NCBI RefSeq assembly: GCF_004341365.1
Contig: NZ_SLXH01000003.1
Span: forward strand, 62,001 to 126,000
Length of the DNA: 64,000 nucleotides
Origin: Simplicispira metamorpha
GTDB taxonomy: Bacteria > Pseudomonadota > Gammaproteobacteria > Burkholderiales > Burkholderiaceae_C
Reading direction: 5' to 3'
Below are positions 57,243-64,000 of this stretch, in pieces; position 1 is the first letter of the stretch; each line of letters opens with the position of its first letter. The notes beneath the pieces are model-generated. The model had not been told where the DNA came from and did not search any database. It was given only the letters and a program-made list of their open reading frames with translations. The position numbers were made by a program, and so were the translations under genes.

Positions 57243-57806
57243 TCAGCGCACGCTGCGCAGCAACTGCGCCAGCGCCGGGCCTTGCAGCAGCACCAGGCCG
57301 TGCGCGTTGGCAAATTCCACCGCAGCATCGGTGACGGTGCCCTGCGCCGCGATGTAGGCGCCCGAGGCCACGCCCTGCGCCTGCATGGCCGCGTGCAGCT
57401 GGCGCAGCGGCTCGATGCCGTGGGTGGCGGCTTTCCAGCGCCGGGCGCTGACCAGCGTGGTGCGCGCGCCCTGGGTCAGGCAAAAGTCGGCGTGCGGGTG
57501 GTTCAGGCGCTCTACGCTGGCGCCGCCCGCTTGCCAGGCGCGCTCCAGGGTGTCGGCAAACTCGCGCCAGGGCTGGGCCAGCGCCGTGGCCAGGGCCTGC
57601 TCCACTTGCGCGCTGTTGGGCGCGTTCCACTGGCGCCACGCGGCGATGCAGCCCACCACCGTGATCGGCACGGCCCCCAGGGCACCAAACACCACGTACT
57701 GCGCGGGCAGCAGCGTGCTTGCCACCAGCACGATCAGCCCGGCCACGGCAAAGCTGGCCCACCAGGGCGAGCGCAGCAAAATCGCAAACAGGGAGTTGGG
57801 GGCCAT
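57243..57806 (-). CDS. Membrane protein with Mrr/restriction-endonuclease-like domain, catalytic residues altered
   Basis: 187 residues from MAPNSLFAILLRSPWW (57806). Two membrane segments at about 13-32 and 37-55, then a restriction-endonuclease-like domain (about 75-187): ADFCLTQGARTTLVSARRWKA aligns with the D...QxK core of Mrr-type nucleases, but the Q and K positions are S and R. Probably no longer cuts DNA. Similar two-TM proteins are common in Burkholderiales. It lies upstream of metG on the same strand, divergent from apbC. Confidence 0.7.
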   Translation of the reverse strand: MAPNSLFAILLRSPWWASFAVAGLIVLVASTLLPAQYVVFGALGAVPITVVGCIAAWRQWNAPNSAQVEQALATALAQPWREFADTLERAWQAGGASVERLNHPHADFCLTQGARTTLVSARRWKAATHGIEPLRQLHAAMQAQGVASGAYIAAQGTVTDAAVEFANAHGLVLLQGPALAQLLRSVR

Positions 57807-57951
57807 CTTGAATTTCACGGAGCGCCTTTGGTAGGGTGGTTTCGCGGGGGGGAAAGGGAAAAACGGGGAGAACAAAGCGTGCGCATTGTCCTTCAGCCAC
57901 CGGGGGAACCTTGCTTGGATAGACTAGCCGCCCCCCACAGGAGTTAATTCA

Positions 57952-59043
57952 ATGGCAGTCACAGAACAAGGCCTTTTGGCGGCGCTTTCCAGCGTGCTCG
58001 ACCCGCATACCGGCAAAGATTTCGTCAGCACCCGCGCACTGCGCAACCTGCACATCAGCGGTGGCGATGTGGCGTTTGATGTCGAGCTGGGCTACCCCGC
58101 CAAGAGCCTGGTGCCCGAGTTGCGCCGCAGCCTGGTGGCCGCCGCCAAGGGCGTGGCCGGCGTGGACAACGTCTCGGTCAACATCACCACCAAGGTGGTG
58201 GCCCATGCCGTGCAGCGCGGCGTGCAGTTGCTGCCGCAGGTGAAGAACATCATTGCCGTGGCCTCGGGCAAGGGCGGCGTGGGCAAGAGCACCACGGCTG
58301 CCAACCTGGCGCTGGCGCTGGCCGCCGAGGGCGCCAGCGTGGGCGTGCTGGACGCCGACATCTACGGCCCCAGCCAGCCCATGATGCTGGGCATCAACCG
58401 CCGCCCCGAAAGCGAAGACGGCCAGACCATGGAGCCGCTGGAAAACTACGGCGTGCAGGTCATGTCCATTGGCTTCCTGGTAGACCAGGACGAGGCCATG
58501 ATCTGGCGCGGCCCCATGGCCACGCAGGCGCTGGAGCAGCTGCTGCGCCAGACCAACTGGAAAGACCTCGATTACCTCATCATCGACATGCCCCCCGGCA
58601 CGGGCGACATCCAGCTCACCCTGAGCCAGCGCGTGCCCATGACCGGCGCCGTCATCGTCACCACGCCGCAGGACATCGCGCTGCTGGACGCCAAAAAGGG
58701 CATCAAGATGTTTGAAAAGGTGGGCGTGCCCATCCTGGGCATCGTCGAGAACATGGCCGCCCACGTGTGCAGCAACTGCGGCCATGTGGAACACATTTTT
58801 GGCGCCGATGGCGGCAAGAAGATGGCGGCTGATTACGGTATGGATTACCTGGGCGCACTGCCGCTGGACATGAGCATCCGCCTGCAAGCCGACTCGGGCC
58901 GCCCCACCGTGGTGGCCGACCCCGATGGTGATGTGGCGCAAATCTACAAAAAAGTGGCACGCGACGTGGCCGTGAAGATTGCGCAGCAGGCCAAGGACTT
59001 TTCCAGCAAGTTCCCGACCATCGCGGTCAGCAAGAACACCTGA
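57952..59043 (+). CDS. apbC: Iron-sulfur cluster carrier ATPase ApbC/Mrp
   Basis: 363 residues; AGGAG eight bases before ATG 57952. An N-terminal MIP18-like domain (about 1-90) precedes the P-loop ATPase with deviant Walker A SGKGGVGKSTTAANL, DADIYGPSQP, IIDMPPGTGD, and the CSNCGH motif whose two cysteines bridge a [4Fe-4S] cluster at the dimer interface. Carries clusters to apo-proteins; the neighbouring formate dehydrogenase is rich in clusters, though no direct link is shown. Confidence 0.96.
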   Translation: MAVTEQGLLAALSSVLDPHTGKDFVSTRALRNLHISGGDVAFDVELGYPAKSLVPELRRSLVAAAKGVAGVDNVSVNITTKVVAHAVQRGVQLLPQVKNIIAVASGKGGVGKSTTAANLALALAAEGASVGVLDADIYGPSQPMMLGINRRPESEDGQTMEPLENYGVQVMSIGFLVDQDEAMIWRGPMATQALEQLLRQTNWKDLDYLIIDMPPGTGDIQLTLSQRVPMTGAVIVTTPQDIALLDAKKGIKMFEKVGVPILGIVENMAAHVCSNCGHVEHIFGADGGKKMAADYGMDYLGALPLDMSIRLQADSGRPTVVADPDGDVAQIYKKVARDVAVKIAQQAKDFSSKFPTIAVSKNT

Positions 59044-59292
59044 GATCGCTGCCACGCTGCGGGGGGCAGGCCCAGTGCGGCGCCCGGTGGGCCGGGCTGG
59101 GGTTTGGCGGTGGGCGCTGGCCGTGGTCTGACCGGGCGGTCAGCGCACGGGCGCTGGTGCCCGCACTGACTGCGCGCGCGCAGGGGCCTCGGTCTGGCCG
59201 TGCGGTAGGCGCACCGTAGGGATGGCCGCATTGACGCGCATCCGGGGCGCCGCCACACTGCCAGCGACTTTTTTTACGAGCTGCGCGGCCCC

Positions 59293-61227
59293 ATGACCTC
59301 TCTGACCAACCCCACCGCCGAGTCTGGCGCCGACCCCGCTGCGGTGGCCGTGGCCACGCCAGATGATTTGCGCGCACTGATCCGCCGCAAAAGCCGCCTC
59401 AAGGGCCGCCAGCCTGAAGACACCGCCCTGGCCGAGGTGGCGGCCCTGCTGGGCGAGCGCCCGCCCGAGGGTTTCCGGCGCGACCTGCTGATCGAATACC
59501 TGCACCGCCTCAATGACCACTTCGGGGTGCTGCACCTGCGCCACCTGGTGGCGCTGGCCCGGCTGCTGAACCTGCCGCTGGCCGAGGTGCATGAGGTGGC
59601 CAGCTTCTACCACCACTTCGAGATCGTGCGCAGCGACAGTGCCCCCGCGCCGCGCCTGGTGCTGCGCGTGTGCGACAGCCTCAGTTGCAGCATGGCAGGC
59701 AGCGCTGATTTGCTGGTGCAGTTGCCCCAGCGGCTGCGCGCCGCAGGCCACGGCGATGTGCAGGTGCAGGCCGTGCCCTGCGTGGGCCGCTGCGCCCAGG
59801 CACCGGTGGCCGTGCTGCACCAGCACCCGTTGCCCCAGGCCACGGTGGCGGGCGTGCTGCACGCCGTGGATTTGATGCCAAATCGGTATCTAGCCCAGCA
59901 CCCGTGCGCGCAAGCAGCTATGAATTTTGATGTGGCTGCCCACGCTCCGTGCAGCATCCCGCCCGCCGATGCCGCCGATGCCGCCGATGCCGCCGATGCC
60001 GCCGATGCCGCCGATGCCGCCGATGCCGCCGATGCCGCCGATGCCGTCGTTGGTGTTGATGCCGTAGCCCCCGCCGTCACCGATCTGGCCACCTACCGCG
60101 CCCACGGCGGCTATGCGCTGGCCACCGCCCTGGCCCATGGCGAAATGGATGCCGAGCAAGCGCTCACGGCCCTGGAAGACGCGGGCCTGCGCGGATTGGG
60201 CGGCGCGGGCTTTCCTGCCGGGCGCAAATGGCGCATCGTGCGCGAGCAACCCGCCCCGCGCCTGCTGGCCGTCAACATCGACGAGGGCGAGCCCGGCACC
60301 TTCAAAGACCGCACCTACCTGGAGCGCGACCCGCACCGCTTTCTCGAAGGCGTGCTCATTGCCGCCCAGGTGGCGGGCACCGAGGCCGTCTATATCTACC
60401 TGCGCGATGAATACCACGGCTGCCGCGCCGTCTTGCAGCAGGCCCTGGCCCAGTTGCAGGCCCAGCCGCCGTGCCCGCTGCCGCAGATCGAACTGCGCCG
60501 GGGCGCGGGCGCCTACATCTGCGGCGAAGAATCGGCCATGTTGGAGAGCATCGAAGGCCGACGCGGCCAGCCGCGCCTGCGCCCGCCCTACATCGCGCAG
60601 GTGGGGCTGTGGGGGCACCCCACGCTGGCGCACAACTTCGAGACGCTGTACTGGGTGCGCGACACCATGGAGCGCGGCCCGCAGTGGTTTGCCAGCTTTG
60701 GCCGGCGCGGGCGCCGGGGGCTGCGCAGCTTCAGCGTCAGTGGGCGGGTGCGCCAGCCGGGCGTCAAGCTGGCCCCGGCGGGCATCACCGTGCAGGAGCT
60801 GATCGACGAATACTGCGGCGGCATGCAGGCGGGCCACCAGCTGTATGCGTATTTGCCGGGCGGCGCCTCGGGCGGCATCCTGCCCGCGCGCCTGGCCGAT
60901 GTGCCGCTGGACTTTGACACCTTGCAGCCCTACGGCTGCTTCATCGGCTCGGCGGCGGTGATTGTGCTCAGCCAGCACGATCGCGCGCGCGATGCCGCCC
61001 TCAACGTGATGCGCTTTCTGGCACACGAGAGCTGCGGCCAGTGCACGCCCTGCCGCGTGGGCACGGCCAAAGCGGCGGCGCTGATGCAGGCGCCGCACTG
61101 GGATGCCGACACGCTGGCCGACCTGGCGCAGGTGATGCAGGACGCCTCCATCTGCGGCCTGGGGCAGGCGGCGCCCAACCCCATCCGCTGCGTGCAAACG
61201 TATTTTGCGCACGAGGTGCAGCCATGA
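59293..61227 (+). CDS. Formate dehydrogenase gamma-beta fusion (NuoE-NuoF type, FdsG-FdsB)
   Basis: 644 residues. Domain 1 (about 25-195) is NuoE/FdsG-like: cysteines in RVCDSLSCSMAG and VPCVGRCAQAP hold a [2Fe-2S] cluster. Domain 2 (about 265-644) is NuoF/FdsB-like: FMN/NADH motifs GLGGAGFPAGRKW, DEGEPGTFKDR and GAYICGEESAMLESIEG, and [4Fe-4S] ligands in ESCGQCTPCRVGT with ICGLG. They are joined by a linker made of a dispersed-repeat copy and nine units of Ala-Asp-Ala. FdsG and FdsB are separate proteins in Cupriavidus; HoxF of NiFe hydrogenases is a comparable natural fusion. Passes electrons from formate to NAD. No good Shine-Dalgarno is seen before ATG 59293; the 249-bp upstream gap is very GC-rich with one T-run at 59269-59276. 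Confidence 0.9.
   Translation: MTSLTNPTAESGADPAAVAVATPDDLRALIRRKSRLKGRQPEDTALAEVAALLGERPPEGFRRDLLIEYLHRLNDHFGVLHLRHLVALARLLNLPLAEVHEVASFYHHFEIVRSDSAPAPRLVLRVCDSLSCSMAGSADLLVQLPQRLRAAGHGDVQVQAVPCVGRCAQAPVAVLHQHPLPQATVAGVLHAVDLMPNRYLAQHPCAQAAMNFDVAAHAPCSIPPADAADAADAADAADAADAADAADAADAVVGVDAVAPAVTDLATYRAHGGYALATALAHGEMDAEQALTALEDAGLRGLGGAGFPAGRKWRIVREQPAPRLLAVNIDEGEPGTFKDRTYLERDPHRFLEGVLIAAQVAGTEAVYIYLRDEYHGCRAVLQQALAQLQAQPPCPLPQIELRRGAGAYICGEESAMLESIEGRRGQPRLRPPYIAQVGLWGHPTLAHNFETLYWVRDTMERGPQWFASFGRRGRRGLRSFSVSGRVRQPGVKLAPAGITVQELIDEYCGGMQAGHQLYAYLPGGASGGILPARLADVPLDFDTLQPYGCFIGSAAVIVLSQHDRARDAALNVMRFLAHESCGQCTPCRVGTAKAAALMQAPHWDADTLADLAQVMQDASICGLGQAAPNPIRCVQTYFAHEVQP
59877..59933 (-). repeat. 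Copy 12 of the dispersed palindromic repeat, inside the fdsGB fusion
   Basis: On the minus strand aTCAAAATTCATAGCTGCT-T-GCGCGCACGGGTGCTGGGC then ATACCGATTTGG. Read in frame by the gene as MPNRYLAQHPCAQAAMNFD. Confidence 0.8.
59965..60045 (+). repeat. 9-bp minisatellite, nine perfect units, in the fdsGB linker
   Basis: gccgatgcc repeated nine times without a mismatch, giving 27 residues of Ala-Asp-Ala. In-frame unit length allows copy-number change without frameshift. Confidence 0.97.
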
Positions 61228-64000
61228 ATCCCATCACCTTCGAGCTGGATGGCCAGAGCGTGCAGGCCGCGCCGGACGAAACCATCTGGCAGGCCGCCCA
61301 GCGCCATGGCGTGCATATCCCCCACCTGTGCCACACCGATGGCCTGCGCCCCGACGGCAACTGCCGCGCCTGCGTGGTCGAGATCGCGGGCGAGCGTACC
61401 CTGGCGCCCAGCTGCTGCCGCCAGCCCACGCCCGGCATGCAGGTGCAGGCCCAGAGTCCGCGTGCCCGCCACAGCCAGAACCTGGTGCTGGAGCTGCTGC
61501 TGTCCGATATGCCAGACACGGGTGAGCCCGGGCAGGAACCATCAAAAATCATAGCTGCTAGCGCCTATCCAGCGGGCGCTGGAGGCACATTTGACCCAAA
61601 ATCGATAGCCACAGGCGCCTACGGTGAAATCAGCGCTTGGGCAGCGCGCCAGGGCGTCACGGTGCGCCCCGCGCTGGCGGCCCTGCGCCGCGCGCCAGTG
61701 GCGCCCGACCTGTCGCACCCGGCCATCGCCGTGCAGCTCGATGCCTGCATCCAGTGCAATCGCTGCGTGCGCGCCTGCCGCGAAGAGCAGGTCAACGGCG
61801 TGATCGGCGTGGCCGGGCGCGGCGCGCACAGCCGCATTGCCTTTGACCTGGCCGACCCGCTGGCCGACAGCACCTGCGTGGCCTGCGGCGAATGCGTGCA
61901 AGCCTGTCCCACCGGCGCCCTGAGCGCCAAAACCCTGCTGGCCGCGCCGCCGGTGGAGCGCACGGTGGATTCGGTGTGCCCGTTTTGCGGCGTCGGCTGC
62001 CAGATCACGTACCAGGTGGGCGGCGAACGCATCGTCGGGGTGCAGGGGCGCAACGGCCCGGCCAACCAGGCGCGCCTGTGCGTGAAAGGGCGCTTCGGGC
62101 TGGACTACATCCACCACCCCGACCGCCTCATGCTGCCGCTGATCCGCAAGCCCGGCGCGCCCAAGCAGGTGCCCCCCGCTGGCGCCGACTGGCGCGCGGT
62201 GTTCCGCGAAGCCACCTGGGACGAGGCGCTGGCGCTGGCCACCGGCCCGCTGCGTGCGCTGCGCGCTGCACACGGGCCCAAGGCGCTGGCCGGTTTTGGC
62301 TCGGCCAAGGGCAGCAACGAAGAAGCGTATTTGTTCCAGAAACTGGTGCGCACCGGCTTTGGCAGCAACAACGTCGATCACTGCACCCGCCTGTGCCATG
62401 CCTCCAGCGTGGCGGCGCTGCTGGAGGGGCTGGGCTCAGGGGCCGTCAGCAACCCCGTGCGCGACGTGGAGCACGCCGAGTTCATCCTCGTCATTGGCGC
62501 CAATCCCACGGCCAACCACCCCGTGGCCGCCACCTGGATGAAAAACGCGGTGCAGCGCGGCGCCCGGCTGGTGCTGGCCGACCCGCGCGCCACCGACATG
62601 CGCCAGCACGCCTGGCGCACCTTGCAGTTCAAGCCCGATGCCGATGTGGCGCTGCTCAACGCCTTGCTGCACACCGTGATCGAGGAGGGCCTGACCGACG
62701 CTGCCTTCATCCGCGACCGCACCCTCCAGTACGAAGCCCTGCGCCAGCATGTGCAGGCCTACAGCCCCGAGGCCATGGCCCCGCTGTGCGGCATTGCCGC
62801 CAGCACCTTGCGCGAAGTGGCGCGGGCCTATGCCACCAGCCCCGCCGCGATGATTTTCTGGGGCATGGGCGTGAGCCAGCATGTGCATGGCACCGACAAC
62901 GTGCGCTGCCTGATTGCGCTGGCCACCATCACCGGCCAGATCGGCAAGCCCGGCAGCGGCCTGCACCCGCTGCGCGGCCAGAACAACGTGCAAGGCGCCA
63001 GCGATGCCGGGCTGATTCCGATGATGTTCCCCGACTACCAGCGGGTGGACAACCCGCAGGCACGCGCCTGGTTTGAGCAGTTCTGGGGCACGGCACTGGA
63101 CGAGCGGCCCGGCTACACCGTGGTGGAAATCCTCAACCTGGCCCTGGCCGACGATGCCCACCCGCACAAGGTGCGCGGCATGTACATCATGGGCGAGAAC
63201 CCGGCCATGAGCGACCCCGACCTGCACCACACGCGCCATGCCCTGGCCCACCTGGAGCACCTGGTGGTGCAGGACATTTTTCTGACCGAAACCGCCTGGC
63301 TGGCCGACGTGGTGCTGCCTGCCAGCGCCTGGCCCGAAAAAACCGGCACCGCCAGCAACACCGACCGCACCGTGCAAATGGGCCGCCGCGCCCTGGCACC
63401 GCCCGGTCAGGCCCGGCCCGATCTGTGGATCATCCAGCAGATGGCGGCGGGCATGGGGCTGCGCTGGCACTACCCCGGCGCCGAGGCGGGCGTGGCCGCT
63501 GTCTATGAAGAAATGCGCCAGGCCATGCACCGATCGATCGGCGGCATCACCTGGCAGCGGCTGGAGCGCGACTCCAGCGTCACCTACCCGTGCCTGTCGG
63601 CCGATGACCCGGGCCAGCCGGTGGTGTTTACCGAGCGCTTTCCCACCCCCACGGGGCGCGCCACGCTGGTGCCTGCGGGCATCGTCTGGGCGAACGAGCG
63701 GCCCGATGCCGACTACCCGCTGGTGCTCATCACCGGGCGCCAGCTGGAGCACTGGCACACCGGCAGCATGACGCGCCGCGCGGCGGTGCTGGACGCGCTG
63801 GAGCCCATCGCCACCGCGTGCATGAATGCCCGCGAGATGGCCCGCTGCGGCGTGCAGCCCGGTGCGCTGGTGCAGGTGCGTTCACGCCGTGGTGCGGTGC
63901 AGCTGCACCTGCGCCTGGACGAGGGCACACCCGATGGCGCCGTGTTCATGCCCTTTGCCTACGCCGAGGCCGCTGCCAACCTGCTGACCAACGCGGTACT
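61224..64000 (+). CDS. fdsA: Formate dehydrogenase alpha subunit, molybdenum type (FdsA-like), partial
   Basis: 925 codons visible, running off the window end. ATGA overlap with the gamma-beta fusion. N-terminal [2Fe-2S] domain (CHTDGLRPDGNCRACVVEI, SCCRQP); an in-frame dispersed-repeat copy as linker (about residues 107-124); two-cluster ferredoxin domain (CIQCNRCVRACREE, CVACGECVQACPTGAL); then the catalytic domain with its own [4Fe-4S] site (CPFCGVGC, LCVKGRFG), NNVDHCTRLCHASS carrying the molybdenum-ligand cysteine (no selenocysteine), GANPTANHPVAATW, and the start of the C-terminal molydopterin-binding barrel (LVLITGRQLEHWHTG). Oxidises formate to CO2 at bis-MGD. Confidence 0.95.
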   Translation, partial: MNPITFELDGQSVQAAPDETIWQAAQRHGVHIPHLCHTDGLRPDGNCRACVVEIAGERTLAPSCCRQPTPGMQVQAQSPRARHSQNLVLELLLSDMPDTGEPGQEPSKIIAASAYPAGAGGTFDPKSIATGAYGEISAWAARQGVTVRPALAALRRAPVAPDLSHPAIAVQLDACIQCNRCVRACREEQVNGVIGVAGRGAHSRIAFDLADPLADSTCVACGECVQACPTGALSAKTLLAAPPVERTVDSVCPFCGVGCQITYQVGGERIVGVQGRNGPANQARLCVKGRFGLDYIHHPDRLMLPLIRKPGAPKQVPPAGADWRAVFREATWDEALALATGPLRALRAAHGPKALAGFGSAKGSNEEAYLFQKLVRTGFGSNNVDHCTRLCHASSVAALLEGLGSGAVSNPVRDVEHAEFILVIGANPTANHPVAATWMKNAVQRGARLVLADPRATDMRQHAWRTLQFKPDADVALLNALLHTVIEEGLTDAAFIRDRTLQYEALRQHVQAYSPEAMAPLCGIAASTLREVARAYATSPAAMIFWGMGVSQHVHGTDNVRCLIALATITGQIGKPGSGLHPLRGQNNVQGASDAGLIPMMFPDYQRVDNPQARAWFEQFWGTALDERPGYTVVEILNLALADDAHPHKVRGMYIMGENPAMSDPDLHHTRHALAHLEHLVVQDIFLTETAWLADVVLPASAWPEKTGTASNTDRTVQMGRRALAPPGQARPDLWIIQQMAAGMGLRWHYPGAEAGVAAVYEEMRQAMHRSIGGITWQRLERDSSVTYPCLSADDPGQPVVFTERFPTPTGRATLVPAGIVWANERPDADYPLVLITGRQLEHWHTGSMTRRAAVLDALEPIATACMNAREMARCGVQPGALVQVRSRRGAVQLHLRLDEGTPDGAVFMPFAYAEAAANLLTNAV
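61541..61597 (+). repeat. Copy 13 of the dispersed palindromic repeat, inside fdsA
   Basis: tcaaaaatcatagctgct-a-gcgcctatccagcgggcgc-tggaggcacatttga. It is read in frame as SKIIAASAYPAGAGGTFD. A second partial left end (aaaatcgatagcc) follows at about 61598. Confidence 0.9.

Noticed and set aside
59965-60045. Tandem repeat considered as a CRISPR array
   Set aside because: Units are 9 bp and contiguous with no spacers; it is a coding minisatellite.
59890-61212. Minus-strand frame with a Gly-Gly-Ile repeat
   Set aside because: It is the complement of the gccgatgcc minisatellite inside the formate dehydrogenase gene.
62340-62420. Selenocysteine in the formate dehydrogenase alpha subunit
   Set aside because: The ligand position reads TGC (cysteine) in RLCHASS; there is no in-frame TGA.

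Overview
The window reads as chromosome of a Betaproteobacterium of the order Burkholderiales, most likely Comamonadaceae. Grounds: GC-rich coding sequence throughout the housekeeping part, a QueE with the CX14CX2C radical-SAM loop known from Burkholderia, a DUF3460 gene beside scpA, metG divergent from apbC, and an NAD-linked formate dehydrogenase of the Fds type. The family-level assignment is inference. There are 45 protein genes, no tRNA or rRNA gene that I can see, no CRISPR array and no insertion sequence. No gene-free stretch exceeds 300 bases.

Region 1 (1-12541, all minus strand, visibly lower GC) is an accessory surface-protein island. It holds two large secreted DUF4214/RTX-like (S-layer or adhesin-like) paralogues, a TPR-ATP-grasp-SGNH three-domain protein between them, a SAM methyltransferase with a methyltransferase-regulatory domain, and a partial GT-B-like protein. 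The three genes from 2631 to 12541 each have their own strong terminator. The paralogues share an almost identical block of about 600 bp at their 5' ends.

Region 2 (12755-28747) is a locus for an ABC-transporter-dependent surface polysaccharide. A plus-strand operon carries a DUF4214-methyltransferase fusion, a GT4, wzm, wzt, a double GT4, a DUF218 protein, an acyltransferase and an acyltransferase-SGNH protein. A convergent minus-strand operon (DUF2304, manC, gmd, rmd, GT4) makes GDP-D-rhamnose and adds it. The gene content resembles the Pseudomonas A-band D-rhamnan locus with added O-acetylation.

Region 3 (29003-45450) is cofactor and housekeeping DNA. It contains a cupin lipoprotein, rluE, panC, panB, nadC-nadA, a pabB-pabC fusion, a five-PAS diguanylate cyclase, a CHMI-family gene, panD, queD, queE, nadB, scpA, DUF3460 and a BamE-like lipoprotein.

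Region 4 (45478-53199) is a five-gene MoxR/VWA system (SWIM, DUF5691, MoxR ATPase, DUF5682, VWA) comparable to E. coli yehL/yehM/yehP/yehQ; its function is unknown. Region 5 (53294-64000) holds a SulP transporter, metG, a membrane protein with a decayed Mrr-type nuclease domain, apbC, and the start of an fds formate dehydrogenase operon whose gamma and beta subunits are fused and whose alpha subunit runs off the window.

A dispersed palindromic repeat of about 45-60 bp occurs 13 times. Several copies lie inside genes: in frame in interdomain linkers of MetG, FdsGB and FdsA, forming the tail of Wzt plus the start codon of the next gene, supplying the Shine-Dalgarno sequence and start of pabBC, and ending the diguanylate cyclase. 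This repeat and the surface-protein island next to the D-rhamnan locus are the most interesting parts of the window.
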